In this document: in pieces, positions 12,729 through 25,644 of the stretch
How positions within the stretch are numbered: position 1 is the first letter of the stretch
Layout of the letters: every line of letters begins with the position of its first letter
From: Simmondsia chinensis
Lineage: Eukaryota; Streptophyta; Magnoliopsida; Caryophyllales; Simmondsiaceae
NCBI GenBank assembly: GCA_018398585.1
Contig: JAGTTD010000005.1
Coordinates: 6,751,355 to 6,815,354 of the forward strand
DNA length: 64,000 nt
Reading direction: 5' to 3'
Translations under genes and position numbers: made by a program
Notes under the pieces: model-generated
Database searches by the model: none
Told to the model about the DNA's origin: nothing
The model's input: only the letters and a program-made list of their open reading frames with translations

Positions 12729-13353
12729 TGTTGAGGTAATTTAGACAAATCTGATATACTATGATACCAATTTATGAGGAAATATCTTGAACAAACTTGA
12801 TATACTCGGATATCAATTTGTTAGGAAATTAATACATCTTTAATGCGGAACTTAACACCCCAGAACTTGAATCGATTCAAATACTATAACTCACGCAAGA
12901 GAAGTATATAAAAGAGGTAAAAGAGAACAAACGAAGAACACAAAGATTTACGTGGAAACTCCTCTTCCATCGAGGGAGAAGAAAACCACGGGCGGAGATG
13001 GAAATTCTTTATTGAGTATGAATAATGGAAGGATTACAACAACACTTCCTCTAAACGAGATCTATGAAAAATTACTGAATCACTCCCTCTAAACTCTCGT
13101 AATGCTCTCAAACTCCTTGATAACGGCGGCTCTCTCTTAATTTTGATTGGATACAAAAACTGAAACTCTGAAGGTCTAATTATACTGAGCGAATTAGGTC
13201 ATGCATGTTTGGGCTCCCGATCGATCGGCACCCCCTCTACTGCTCCCATGCTCCAGTGCCGTAACCGATCGATCGGACATTCCCCCGATCGATCGGCTTG
13301 CTTACAGCGAGACTTATAACTAGATTATATAAATTTGAGGCATATTCCTAACA
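12729..13353 (-). repeat. 3' LTR of copy 1
   Basis: On the minus strand it begins TGTTAGGAATATGCC and ends ACCTCAACA. It contains several copies of the palindrome CCGATCGATCGG near its 5' side. Confidence 0.85.
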
Positions 13354-15169
13354 AACCTCTACTTTGACTTAAATTTATATATAAGCAAAATTTCTCTACC
13401 TACTCCATAGAACACCTCACACACGGGGTTATCTTAACAAAACAGAAAACCTAACCGAGTTCGAGCGATGCTTGAATGTTCTGCTAGGTAGCATTGAAGT
13501 GAACATATCTGAGAGATTATCAGGAATGCTAATCTTCTTCTTCTCTGAATTGGCCCTTGACACATCTTCTGAAACAGCCACCTGCTGCTGAACTGTGTTA
13601 CTTAACTGAAACTGAACTCCCTCCGGTTTATTCACTTGGCCTGAATCACAACTAACTGATGATATCTTCTGTGGAGATAGCAATGAAGACTCATCAAACG
13701 TGACATCTCTATTCGTCAGGGATTGCTTGAAGTGAACTCTTTTCTGCTTCCCATGAATGCCATGTTCATAAGATTTCAGTCCTATAGACTGACCACACAA
13801 CGAGCCCCTTTTACTGTGCTCAAACAGACCTTTATCACCTGAATGATCCAATCTCAAATGCCTTGACTTTGTGATACCTGGTTCTGTCAACGATGATGAT
13901 GAAGATATCTTAACTGATCTTGCAACTGTGGAACCGACAAGTTCATATAACGTTCTTATCCTTCTGCCCTTAATCACAACTAAAACACCCTTAACGACCT
14001 TCATAACTCCACCTTCAGTTGTGTACCTGTACCCACGTGACTCAATAATACCTAAAGAGATGAGATTCTTCTTCAAATCAGGAATGTGACGAACATCACT
14101 TGAAGTCCTGATAGTGCCATCGAACATCTTAATATGAATTGTTCCTATACCCAAAACTTTGCTTGTAGCATCATTGCTCATTAAAGCAACTCCACCTTGA
14201 ATTGACTATTACGTGGAAAACCAATCTCTATTGGAACAAACATGATAGGAGCAACCCGAATTCAGAATCCAACTTTTTCCAAAACTGGACTTAGGTTCAT
14301 ACACGGACAGAATATCATCATTCTCATCTTCAACAACACTAGTTTTTGCAGATCTCTGGTCAGATTTGTTATTTACTTCTAGTTTCCTCTTAATCTTGTA
14401 ACATTCTCTCTTAATGTACCCTTTCTTGTGACAGTAATTACAGGATAGGTCTTAATATTTAAACTTAGACCTAGACTTGTTTCCACCGTGATCAGATTCT
14501 TTATTCTCAGTTCTTTCTCTCACAAATAAAGCACTACATTAGTTCTGAACGGAGTCTAACAACTCCTTATCTACTCTTTCTTTACTTAGTAGGTTTCTCT
14601 TAATTTCATCAATTGTGATAGTTGACCTACCACCATAAATCATGGTTTCTATAGAGCCTTTATATGAAATAGAGAGTGAACATAACAATAACATAGCTTG
14701 ATCTTCATCCTTAGGAGCATCATCAAGCTCCTTTAATTCTTGAATTAACGAATTAAATTCATTAATATGATTCTTAAGTAACGTACCTTCTAACATACGA
14801 AACGTGAACAACTGACGTTTAACTGCAAGTTTATTGGAGACAGACTTGAAACAGAACATATCCTACAATTTCTCCCACAACTCCTTAGCGGTCTTTACTT
14901 CCAGAACTTCTATCAAAACGTTATCGGTGAGACACATCTGAATTGCCGCAAGAGCCCTTTAGTCTAACTCCTCCCACTGTGCTTCGAAGAAACTCTCAGG
15001 CTTCTTCTCTTTTCCATCTAAAGCTTTCTTCAAGTCACTTTATGTCAAGAGTCCCTTAACACTAACCTGCCATAAACTGAAACTCCCTTAACCACCAAAC
15101 TTCTCAAATTCGGATTTAACTGCAGACGTTATAGTATCAAATCGAAATAAACAGGACTCTGATACCAAT

Positions 15170-15789
15170 TGTTGAGGTAATTTGGACAAATCTGATATAC
15201 TATGATACCAATTTGTGAGGTAAAATATTGAACAAACTTGATATACTCGGATATCAATTTGTTTAGAAATTAATACCTCCTTAATGCGAAATACCCTAGA
15301 ACTTGAATCGATTCAAATTCTATAGCTCACACAAGAAAAGTAAATAAAAGAGGTCAAAGAGAACAAACGAAGAACACAGAGATTTACGTGGAAACCCCTC
15401 TTCAATCGGAAGGGGAGAAAACCACTGGCGGAGATGGAGATTCTTTATTGAGTATAATAATGGAAGAATTACAACAACACTTCCTCTAAACGAGATCTAT
15501 GGAGAATTACTGAATCACTCTCTCTAAACTCTCGTAATGCTCTCAAACGCCTTGATGACAGCGGCTCTCTCTTAATTTTGATTGGATGCAGAAACTGAAA
15601 CCCTGAAGGTCTATTTATACTGAGCGAATTAGGTCACGTGTGTTTGGGCTCGCCGATCGATCGGCACCCCTTCTGCTGCTCCCATGCCCCAGCACTGCAC
15701 CCGATCAATCAGACATTCCCCTGATTGATCGGCTAGCTCACGGCGAGACTTATAACTAGATTACATAAATTTGAAGCATATTCCTAACA
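15170..15789 (-). repeat. 5' LTR of copy 1
   Basis: Same TGTTAGGAATA...CTCAACA borders as the 3' LTR, about 620 bp. It has diverged: some GATCGATC palindromes have become GATCAATC or GATTGATC. Confidence 0.85.
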
Positions 15790-16368
15790 GCCTCAATCCC
15801 TTCTTCAATTCGTGTTCATTTCTTCTCATGTGCTTCCGCCTTCTTGATGGTTCACGATCTCTAATAGCAGCTCATCAATAGGGGCGAGGATGAGCCCAAA
15901 TCCCTAGACGAATGGCTATTTATGTGCCCCATGAGTTGGTGTAATTTGCCGATCGATCAGAAATCCATAGGCACAAAAATTGTGCCCAATTGATAGGTTG
16001 ATCGATAAGAATTCAAGAACTTGTACATGCACTTGGCCGATTGATCGGATAATGATCTGGCTGGTTCCTTTGGGTGCACACCGTCGTGTTTCTTATGCAA
16101 AATCTTCCAAGAATGCATAGTTTATGTATTCTTTCTTTGATTCATTCCATTCAAATACGTTTTCAGCCTACTAACACAAAAAATACATCCAGAGATATTA
16201 TAAAATAGCCGAAAATTTCATTGTGAAGGAGGGTAAAAGACATATAAAAATAAGATTACATCAATACACTCACAGAAACTATTCTCCCTCCCGGAATGCC
16301 TTTGATCTTGACAGTGCTGCTGAATTTGCTTGCAGTACCTGCTCAGCTTCCAACGTATGGGGACTATC
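15790..16368. other. Unassigned repeat-like sequence with GATCGATC motifs
   Basis: No gene is seen. GCCGATCGATCAG, TTGATCGATAAG and GGCCGATTGATCGG at about 15957-16055 resemble the palindromes of the neighbouring LTR, so this may be a fragment of a related LTR. The rest is unrecognised. Confidence 0.45.
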
Positions 16369-16828
16369 CAGGGCCAATCCTGAGAGTTTGAAGGTCCAAA
16401 ACTGACATTTAAAACGGGACACTTCATATATATTAAACAGTTTATTTAACATAAATCATGGCACTAACGCACCAGATCCCATTAGAACTCCGAAGTTAAA
16501 ACGTGCTTGGGCGAGAGTAGTACCAGGATGGGTGACCTCTTAGGAAGTCCTTGTGTTGCCAACCCTATAAGGTTGGGGGTCCTCGGAAACAGCCTCTCGG
16601 CAAAGTTACACCCTGAAGGGGTAAGGCTGCATACATTCACCCCCCCAACCCCGCCTAGGCGGAAGCCCTTGAGGCACTGGATCTGTTGTTGTTGTGTGTA
16701 ATGAAGAAATAAATTACAAAATAAAGATTTAGGTATGAACCAAATTAAGAATCGTATATTTTAGAGGCCTTAAAGATTTGAGGGTCCAAGCAGTTGCTTA
16801 CATTGCTTGGGGTTTTGACCAGCCCTAG
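16369..16828. mobile_element. hAT-like MITE interrupted by a SINE
   Basis: Left end CAGGGCCAATCCTGAGAG and inverted right end CTAGGGCTGGTCAAAACC are terminal inverted repeats of the type seen in plant hAT MITEs. The element (about 220 bp without the insert) is split by the SINE at 16454-16697. No clean 8 bp target duplication was found. Confidence 0.5.
16454..16697 (+). mobile_element. 5S-headed SINE, full copy
   Basis: The head matches plant 5S rRNA from CACTAACGCACCAGATCCC through AACTCCGAAGTTAA, GTGCTTGGGCGAGAGTAG and GGATGGGTGACCTC to CTTGTGTTGCC. The body has GGTTGGGGGTCC, CCTGAAGGGGTAAGGCTGC and AAGCCCTTGAGGCACTGG, and the tail is (TTG)n. The internal pol III control regions of 5S (A box to C box) are recognisable. 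Confidence 0.88.
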
Positions 16829-17239
16829 AAAGCTTTAATCATACCTCCTTTGTAATGGATCGATTCTTGTTAGGCTTGATTCCTAGAGTACTCCATAGAG
16901 AACTCTTTGCAGCCTCATCTGGGTCACCTATTCTCAGTGTTTTTGGTATCCAAAGGCACTTATCGGGTTTTTCTTCATCTCCGGAACATGAATTCCTGGA
17001 GCGTTTTCCCAATGACGGAGATTGAGAGCTCCATGGAAAGTCGTCCCAAACCTGGTATGAGCAAACCTGAGGATTAGTCATGGTGCGCGTGTAGCCCCAA
17101 GGAACCAGAACTGTGTGAGCATTATCAGTGCCCCTGCTGCCCAGCCAATGCTCCAAGAGGTTGGTGGAGGACTGGGAATGTCATAAGGAGAATGCAAAGG
17201 GTGGGTGAAACCGTGAAATCAAATAAAGGTTATTGAGTT

Positions 17240-17828
17240 TGCAGTTATTAGGGAAGTAAATAAATTAAATGCTCGATGAACTACTCGTGTTCGAAATTGA
17301 TTAAGGTTCATTCGTATTCGTTTTTGTGATTCAATAGCTCACTGAGTTGAATTTGAATAGGCTCAATAAGCTTAATGAGTTAAGTTGGAACAAGGGGTGG
17401 ATGCTTGACTTGTTAATGCCCATGAACAGTTTAATATAGGGTCAATAACGGCTCAGTATTAGCCTGAAAATAGATTGATAATGGCTCGATAATAATCCTA
17501 CTTGAAGAGTTGTGAGGGCGAGCAAATGGCAGACACTCTTGATGAATCTTCTTAGAAGTACTTTGGAATGGGTGTCACTTTCCCAGCCCAGTCGAACAAC
17601 TAGACTTGGAAGCAAGCTTGACCTAATAGTAAGCTCGGGTCGGTTATGAGCGTAACTTGGCTCAACGATGAGCTTGAATTGGCTCGATTAGTTAGCAAGC
17701 CCAGTCGAGTTAAGCATCAAACACACAAAGCAAATTAGAACAAGGATATGAAAGCTCGATAAAGGCTTAGCTTGAACTCAAACTCGACAAGGGTGCTTAG
17801 CTCAACTTGACTTGTTTACACCCCTAGT
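17240..17828. repeat. GCTCGA-rich dispersed repeat, probably hAT-like
   Basis: Repeated phrases such as GGCTCGATAA, AGCTTGA and CTCGAGTT end in GACTTGTTTACACCCCTAG, a terminus common in non-autonomous plant elements. A matching left terminus was not found. Similar sequence is present at 50640-51095. The neighbouring stretch 16829-17240 shows nothing recognisable. Confidence 0.4.
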
Positions 17829-18574
17829 TGTTATGTAATTTAAAGCAGCATGATGGTACTTTTAATGGTTTCTATAAGCCGTACATTCATATCTTATTTA
17901 TTACAACGGATATATAAATGTACTTATATGTGAAGAACTCTCTAAAGGGTACAAAATATTGATTTCATGACTATTTATTCGAATTCTCACAAAGATAAGA
18001 CTTAAAAGCAACTTATTTTCTCTTGAAAACCTGAACGTGATCATTGCTATGATTTCATCCATAAAATGTGGGTGAAACTAGTATGAAATACAAAGAAACT
18101 AACTTGTTCACTTTGCGAAAGTCCATCGGTTCTACAAGTAGAGAGGTCCATATCAAAGCCAGATAGACAAGGCCTCCGCTCTTTCTGCACAAGCGGTAGT
18201 ACCCACAACTTCCTTCGACAAAGACGCGTCTTTACCATCATCGACGAGGTTAACTTGGGTCATTTGTCCTTCGTATCGGGATACTTCTACATGTTGGAAT
18301 AGTATAGATACATGTTTATTCTTGCGACGACCAGCACCAATAGGAACATTTCTCATTGTTTCCCCAGCAGTCCAATGTCTATGGCAACTCTTGCAAAAAT
18401 GTCTTGGTTGGTTAACTTAGTAGTTATTGAAGTAACAAAATTTTGTGTCCATGCTGTTGCAACGCGGACAAGGAAGGATTTTTGTGGGTTTCTTGAATGT
18501 TGCAGTTTTGCTTTCTTTAGGCTTTTGATCTGTAGTTTCTATATTGTCCTCCGGAGTAGACTGATAGTTATCTA

Positions 18575-18726
18575 TATTAGTGATATTATTATGATATTAC
18601 CCTAATTTTATTATGATATTATCCTGATATTATTCTGCGAATATTCTATAATTATTCCTGTTCTCATTACTATAAATATATGCCTCATCAACCCTATTGG
18701 GTATGCTTCACAACTCTAATCTCATA
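18575..18726 (+). repeat. 5' LTR of the Ale-like copia element
   Basis: 152 bp, from TATTAGTGATATT to AATCTCATA, with a TATAAATATA core at about 18671. By eye it differs from the 3' LTR at about nine or ten positions (roughly 94% identity), so the insertion is not recent. Confidence 0.85.
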
Positions 18727-21700
18727 TGATATCAGAGTATACCAAACCCTAAACAATCTTCCTCCCAAAGAAACCCTAACCCTAGCCACAGCTGACTAGT
18801 GCCGCCACCACCCTGCCAGCCACTGCCGCCGACCTTCTTCCTTCTCCGGTGCTGAGCTGGTGTACCCATGGCTGCCTCTTCCTCCTCCCTCTCCCTCTCC
18901 AACACCGACGCTAACCCTCCTCTCTTGCCGTCTCCCGTCTCTGCCCCTTGTCGATTGCCTTCTCCCTCGCGCTCGGCACGTGCTGCCTTCGTGCCCTCAC
19001 CACAGCAGCCGACGGCTGCCACCGTGACTTCGTCAGCCCTCCCGCCCGACCGGCTTCTCACTCCCTCTTTTCCCCTCCTCTATTACCAATCTCGTTACAA
19101 TTAAACTAGAAACACCAACAGATTATACCACTTGGCGAGAACAAGTATCCATGGTTCTCCGTGCCCATCGACTCATGGGTTTCGTTGATGGTTCAAACCC
19201 TTGTCCTCCCAATCAAATCTCTACACCCACGGGTCAATACATCTCAAATCCCGATGCCCTAACCTGGTCCTGTATTGACCAAAGTATTAGGGCTTGTTTG
19301 TCTGTGTCCCTAGCCCGCCCAGTCCTCAATGATGTCATACATCATCCCACATCTCGTGAGATGTGGAATGCCCTCGCTAAACATTTTCGTGACCACTCTC
19401 TCGCTAAGGAATTTGACTTACGCTCTCAACTTAAAACCATTGCTGATGACCTGGCAGCCATAGATTCCCCAGCCTCAAACCGTAAGCTCCTCCACTATGC
19501 TTTGCTCGGTCTCCCACCGGAATATGCCGCGTTTAACACGTTTACTCGCCAGTCGTCCCGTAACCTTCCTTTTGAACAACTCAAGACTACACTATTAGAT
19601 GAAGAGGCTGGCTTTCCTGCATTCATGCTCGATCCCCAGCCGATCATGGACATGCTCTTGCCGCTAACAGTGTGCCGCCGGATTCCTCGGGGTCTAATCG
19701 GGGTCGTGGAGGGCGTGGTCGCAAGGGTCGTGGATGCAACACCTATAATCGCAATGGGAATAGTGGGGGATGTGGATTCCACGGTCAACCGCCCCATCAC
19801 AATTCTGGTACAGGTATGGCTTCCACTGGTGCTCCTCTGTATTCACAGAACTGGGGTCGTCCCGCAGGTATGAATACTCGTCCGCCTCATGACGGTATTC
19901 TCAGCACTGGTCCCTTAGTTTGTCAGATTTGTCATCAAGCTGGTCATGCCGCCTCTCTTTGCCCTCACCGCTATGTCAACTCGGATCTCTTCCAATCCCT
20001 CTCGGCCATGTCTGCTAATGATAATGCTGATCCTACATGGTACCCTGACTCCGGGGCATCTAATCATATGACATCCAACTCAGGTATTTTAACTAAACAC
20101 GCCGTTTATCGTGGTACAAAATTAATTCAAGTTGGCAATGGGTCCTTACTACCAGTCACTCATGTTGGTTTTTCCAAAATTCATACTAAAACTCGTGACC
20201 TCATGGTTCCTAATGTTATGTTGGTTCATGGTCTCACATACAACCTCTTGTCTATTAAGCAATTGTGTCGTGATAATAACTGTGTTGTTGAGTTTGATTC
20301 CTCTTCTTTTTGTGTCAAGGACAAGGCTACGGGGATGCCTCTCCTCGGGATACGCAATGAAGGCCCTCTGTATGGGTTTTCTCCACACCCCACTAGACTT
20401 GTTGCACAGACCGTCACGGCTGAACTATGGCATAGGCGCTTAGGTCATTTAGGACATGTTGTTTTAGGCACTTTATGTACTCGTTCTTTGATTCCTGCTA
20501 TTTCTTGTTCCAGCTCAATAAAACATTGTCATGCATGTTGTTTGGGAAAATCACGTCGCTTACCGTTTTCACGTGTGCTACATGATACGAGTTTACCTTT
20601 GCAATTAATTCATTCGGATGTTTGGCAATCTCCGGTTGTGTTTGATTCTACGTTTCGTTACTATGTGTTATTTGTTGATGATTTTACTCACTTTACTTGG
20701 CTCTATTTGATGCAAAGGAAGGATGAAGTGCACTCCATCTTTTTCGGATTTTAAGACCTTCGTTGCAAACCAATGTAACCTCATAATCAAATGTTTTCAA
20801 AGTGATGGAGGCCACGAGTTTGACAATCGGCCTATGGCTGCCCTTTGTCCCACTCACTTCCATCTTTCCTGCCCTGATACTGCATAGCAAAATGGGGTAG
20901 CAGAACGAAAGCATCAATATATAAGTGAAATGATATGGACCCTACTTTTTCAGACATGCCTCCCTCCTAAATTTTGGGCTGATACTGCTTGTACAGCTTG
21001 TTATATAATCAATCGATTACCTGCTCTGCTCTTACAAAACTTGTCCCCCTTTTAAAAACTGTTTAAAAGGCGCCAGACTACAATTTTTTGGGTATTAGGG
21101 TGTGCTTGTTACCCTAACATCACATCCCGTACTCCTCATAAATTGGCTCTCTGCTTTGTATCCTGCGTCTTTATTGGGTATGCAGGACGTTATAAGAGGT
21201 ATCGCTGCTTAGACCCCACTAGTGCTCGTGTCTATACTAGTCGACATGTGTATTTTGTTGAGCATTTATTTCCCTATCCTGACATCGTGTCTACCATGCA
21301 TGCGCCGCCAAGCTCAGGCCCAACCTTAGTTGACATCCTGTTGCCTAGGCCACTTCTCGCCCATGCTCACCACACATCGAGCCTGCACACTTCGGGACCT
21401 CCTCCGGTGATCTCGACTACGCTGGACTCCGGTATTGTCTCGACATCCCCTATTGTAGCACCTTTGTCACCACCTTCGGCCCCTTCCCCGAAACCCGCAA
21501 CCGTGGTTCCCATGGTTGGGATGCGTGAAGGTGTCACTTCAGGGGGCGCACATCAGGAACCCCCGGCTGGACCTTCTGTGACCTTCTTGGATGGTCCTCC
21601 TGGTCCCTCCCCTAAGCCCGACCGTGCCCCTCCCGTGTCCAATGTCCATCCCATGCGCACCCATCTTAAGGATGGGATACGCAAATCCAAACACATTCTG

Positions 21701-23268
21701 CCCCTTAGCTCAGTTGTTGTGGTTCAAGAACCTACTTGTTTTTCTCAGGCGGCTAAGAATCCTCAGTGGCAGGAGGCCATGGCTGAGGAATTCATCGCCC
21801 TCATTCAAAACCAAACATGGAACATTTTTCCCGCATCTTCTTCTCAAAATGTGGTCGGTAGTACTTGGAAGTATAAAGTCAAGTATAAACCCGATGGCTC
21901 TGTTGATCGGTTTAAGGCTCGTCTTGTTGCTCAGGGTTTTCACCAGCGTGAGGGCCTTGACTATTTTGAAACATTTAGCCCTGTAGTTAAACCGACCACC
22001 TTTAGGTTCATCCTTGCCTTTGCTGTCACTAACAAGTGGCCCATTCGCCAACTAGACGTTAAAAATGCCTTTTTACATGGTTTTCTAAATGAAGAAGTAT
22101 ACATGCGACAGCCTCCCGGGTTCATCCACCCGAAATTTCCCACGCATGCATGCCGCCTGCGCAAGGCTCTGTATGGCCTTAAGCAGGCACTACGAATTTG
22201 GTTTCATATGTTTAGCACATTTCTCTATAGTCTGGGTTTCTATTATAGTAAGGCCGATCCCCCGCTTTTTATACATCGGTCCCTTACTACCATTGTGTGT
22301 CTCCTATTGTATGTGGATGACATTATCCTCACGGGTTCTGACTCTTCCCTACTCGCTCACCTCACTGCCCCTCTTTCAACCCAATTTGCAATGAAAGATC
22401 TCGGCCCCCTTCATTACTTCCTTGGCATCAAAACCAAATGCACCTACCATGACCTTTTTTCTTTCCCAAGATAAGTACACCCTTGACCTATTAGGTCGAC
22501 ATGACATGCTTGAGGCTAAACTTGTACAAACGCCCTTACCAGCTCGAGTACAATCCTCTGTGGCTGATGGGTCTCCTCTACCTGACCCAACCGAGTTTCG
22601 TAGTGCGGTGGGTGCTCTCCAGTACCTCACCATGACCCGTCCGGACATTGCATAATCGGTTAATTGCATATCTCAGTTCATGCACGCTCCCACTACTTCC
22701 CATTGGCAGATGGTTAAACGCATCCTACGATACTTTAAGTTCACGCCCGATCATGGTCTCACTATAGCTCCGAGTTCCTGCACATCTGTTACTGCATATG
22801 CTGATGCTAACTGGGGTGGCTATCCTGACACTCGTCGCTCTACTGGTTTTGCCTTGTTCCTTGGTCCCAACCTCATTTCATGGCACGCAAAGAAGCAGCC
22901 TACAGTCGCTAAGTCCTCTATCGAGTCTGAATATCGAGCTGTCGCCAAGGTTGTCGCTGAATGTGATTGGATTCGATTCCTCATGCGTGATTTAGGTCTA
23001 CGTCACTCTGGTCCGATAGTTGTGTACTGTGATAATATTTCTGCTACCTACTTGGCTGCCAAGCCTATTTCCAATGATCGCAGCAAGCATGTGGATGTTG
23101 ATTTTCACTATGTTCATGAGAAGGTTGTTAAGGGTGATATCCTGGTTCGATACATGGCTACCACCAAACAGGTTGCTGACATATTCACCAAATGGTTGGC
23201 TACTAATCGCTTCTGCTACCATAAAGCCAATCTGCACGTTGGTCCCCCTCGCACAGATTGAGGGGGCG

Positions 23269-23420
23269 TATTAGCGATATTATTATGATATTACCCTGAT
23301 ATTATTATGATATTATCCTGATATTATTATGCGAATATTCTGTAATTATTCATGTTCTCATTACTATAAATATATGCCTCAGCAACCCTATTGGGTATGC
23401 TCCACAACTCTAATCTCACA
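23269..23420 (+). repeat. 3' LTR of the Ale-like copia element
   Basis: 152 bp, TATTAGCGATATT to AATCTCACA, preceded by the polypurine tract GATTGAGGGGGCG. CDF exon 2 sequence resumes at the next base. Confidence 0.88.
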
Positions 23421-23559
23421 ATCTGAGATGCAGGTGTCGTTCTCCGTATCGACCAATTTGAATGTACCCTGATATTTGAAAATGAATTACTTCAGCAACA
23501 AAAAAGATCAATGAAGTCGACAAGTCCTAGATTGTTGCCTCTTTAGCATTGGTGTCTTA

Positions 23560-23785
23560 GGGCCTATTTAATATCATTTTCTGTTTGCGGGATTTAGTTT
23601 TTAAAAAAACTAAAAGCCATGTTTTGAAAACAGTTCTTTTTCCTAATTTTTGGTTTATGTTTTTAGTTTTTACTCAAACTAAGAAAAGGCTGAAAATAAG
23701 AAACTAGAAAAATTAGAAAAATTGTTTCTAAAAAAATTAAAAACTACAAATAAAAAACGATATCATACAGACTCTTAAATTCTGT
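23560..23785. repeat. Fold-back AT-rich element, family A
   Basis: Arms TTTGCGGGATTTAGTTTTTAA and AAAAACTACAAATAAAAAACG, with GTTTTTAGTTTTTACTC near the middle. It lies in the intron of the CDF pseudogene. Confidence 0.6.
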
Positions 23786-23865
23786 GCACATCAACCGATT
23801 TACCATAGATATATCTATGCTATCTAAAGCAGGCTCTACCTGACATATCAATATCAATCAAGGCC

Positions 23866-24070
23866 GGGCATAACCCCAAGTAACCCAAGCACCCGGTTGG
23901 GGCCCCCGAATTTTAAGAGCCCAAGAGTTTTGAAGCTGTGGTTTTTAAAGTATCAGTTTTTAATATTAATAAATTTTATAGTCAAAATTATTATAATTTG
24001 TTGTATATGAAGGGCCTCCTTTGAGAATTTCGCTTGAGGTCCCGGAAATATCGGAACGGGCCCTAGTATC
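23866..24070. repeat. hAT-like MITE remnant (GGGCCCC type)
   Basis: Left end GGCCGGGCATAACCCC and right end CGGAACGGGCCCTAG are approximate inverted repeats. It resembles the elements at 16369 and 48905. No target duplication was confirmed. Confidence 0.4.
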
Positions 24071-24156
24071 AATGTTTGCTCATAATTTTGCAAGCTGTTT
24101 CAAAAGAAAGATTTCTGACGTTTGGGTATTGATTAAAACATCAAATCGTACCCTGA

Positions 24157-25420
24157 AACTTCTAAGTGCTTGTGAGGTGCAGATCACGGATTCCTTGAGT
24201 GCTTGTGAGGTGCCTGAAACTTCTATCCCTTGGTCTACAAATAAAGGACCCGGGGTTACTTCGATGCCGTTCAATCAGATTTCCTTTCACCTCAATAGTC
24301 AGATCATTGGTAGATGGGCATTGGAATGCTCTTATCCCTTTGAGACACCGCAGCCTTGCCTTCTTTAGCATTTGACCCATCCTCTGAATTTACTTCCGTG
24401 GGTGGAGGAAGATGTCGATAGTTGGTCTAGGGAATGCAGTCGGGCACATACTTCTCTTCCTCTTCCGTATCCTCAACGTGGAGATCTTATTCCAGTTCAG
24501 GAAGTCTGTGGAAACTAACATATGCCTCCTTTGATCCAGGGGGTGGAGGGTTACATTGCCAGTCAGGCGCACTCATTGCATCTTGAGAATGTAACTCAAG
24601 ATCCCGCCAGTGAAGATGACTCTGGATCCTCAAGACCTATGTTTCCTCCAGGTTTTGAGTCCTTTGCTTTAAACATGTCAGAGAATTATATGGAGAGACC
24701 CAGTGGAGTTGGAAAGCGAAAAGGAAAAGGAGTGATGACAAAAAGGGAGAGGAAAGCGTTGAAGCACAAGGAAAAAGTGAATGAAAAGCGGAAGCTTCAG
24801 GAGTTCCTAAAAGATATGTCGCCTAGGAACAGCACGCCGGAAAAAACCAAGGCCTTAGACAAGCGGAAAAAGGGGAATGAGGCGAAATGGGGAAGATCGT
24901 CAAAGACAGCCGGGAAGAAGAAAACACGGAATAGGGGAAATACGTATGACAAGATCTCGGAAGTGAAGTATGATGAGATGATTATGCAAGCGGAGCGGCC
25001 TATTGAGATGGGAAATTAGTAGGGTTTAATTTTGATGGTTTCGACCCACCTATGGTGGCGAAGCTGCTTGCTAACTGAGGTGGTTGGTTTTGGGGTGGAG
25101 GTTTCAGTCCAGCTCCTGTTTCCCGTATTTTGTTTGTCTGATTTTTCTTCAGCTGAGTTCCAGCCAGGTGATCTTTTGGGTGGCTCTGCTTCAACTTCTT
25201 CCGTCGTCCTGTCTTTTTTGTTTTTTGTCCCCTTCTCCTGTTTTGGTGGTCGTGGTTTGTTTTGTTTTTGGTTTGGTTGCGCCTGTTTCTTGTTATTGTC
25301 TCCCTGTTTTTCTCTTTTGCGTTTGTTCTGTAAGTCTCCCGGTTTCGGGATTTTCAGGGGCTCGTTTTGTCGAGTTTCCTGTTTTGTTGCGCAGTTTTGC
25401 CGCTAATTATTAAAAAAAAA
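24157..25420 (+). mobile_element. LINE-like insertion carrying only an ORF1-type reading frame
   Basis: It ends in a run of ten A and is bounded by a perfect 17 bp target duplication, ATCAAATCGTACCCTGA, at 24140-24156 and 25421-25437. One frame stays readable to 25019, interrupted by stops near 24366 and 24519. Its last part (24522-25019) encodes PMFPPGFESFALN followed by a strongly basic Lys/Arg tail. A T/G-rich 3' UTR-like segment follows (25020-25410). No endonuclease or reverse transcriptase is present. PPGF-type motifs and T/G-rich 3' UTRs suggest a plant L1-type ORF1, but a retroposed host transcript is not excluded. Confidence 0.72.
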
Positions 25421-25644
25421 ATCAAATCGTACCCTGATGAGAGAGAGTATCATCAGTTTAGGACTAAAATGAGTTTTCTATAATCTCTTAATGCCCGCAA
25501 ATGATGCATTTCCTGGTTTTGTTCTCCTCAAGAGGACAAAGAAAATTATAATTACATGGAATACAGCAATGAGAAAACGACTTCTAGTTCAAAGATGAAT
25601 CATATCATCTAAGATAACTGAATTCACACTTTGAAGCATACTGT

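Larger units (their letters stand above)
12729..15789 (-). mobile_element. Non-autonomous copia-type LTR retrotransposon, copy 1
   Basis: 3.06 kb element with LTRs at 15170-15789 (5') and 12729-13353 (3'). A primer-binding site TGGTATCAGAG follows the 5' LTR, and a purine-rich tract precedes the 3' LTR. Remains in order on the minus strand: gag (clearest at 14539-14859, KELDDAPKDEDQAMLLLC), zinc-knuckle and protease remnants, and a 250-residue reading frame (13429-14181). That frame runs from the pre-integrase segment through a degraded HHCC region straight into post-integrase sequence (RDVTFDESSLLSPQK). Integrase core, reverse transcriptase and RNase H are absent. Several stops break gag. 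Flanks GCCAC and GCCTC are a 4/5 candidate target duplication. Family knowledge places the protein in the Tork/Tnt1-like part of copia. Confidence 0.88.
18575..23420 (+). mobile_element. Ale/Retrofit-like Ty1-copia retrotransposon, degenerate
   Basis: 4.85 kb element with 152 bp LTRs and a primer-binding site (TGATATCAGAG) right after the 5' LTR. Coding order: gag from 18868 (S/P-rich start, then TDYTTWREQV near 19120), zinc knuckle CQICHQAGHAASLC, protease WYPDSGASNHM (about 20040), integrase (HRRLGHLGH, HCHACCLGKS, HSDVW, FVDDFTHFTW), reverse transcriptase (LVAQGFHQREGLDYFETFSP, LYVDDIILTG), and RNase H (ADANWGGYPDTRRSTGFALF to 23261). Frameshifts lie near 19075, 19610, 20750 and 22470, and stops near 20884, 21053 and 22654. 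It cannot be autonomous. It sits antisense inside exon 2 of the CDF pseudogene. Candidate target duplication is ATCTA/ATCTG. Confidence 0.92.
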
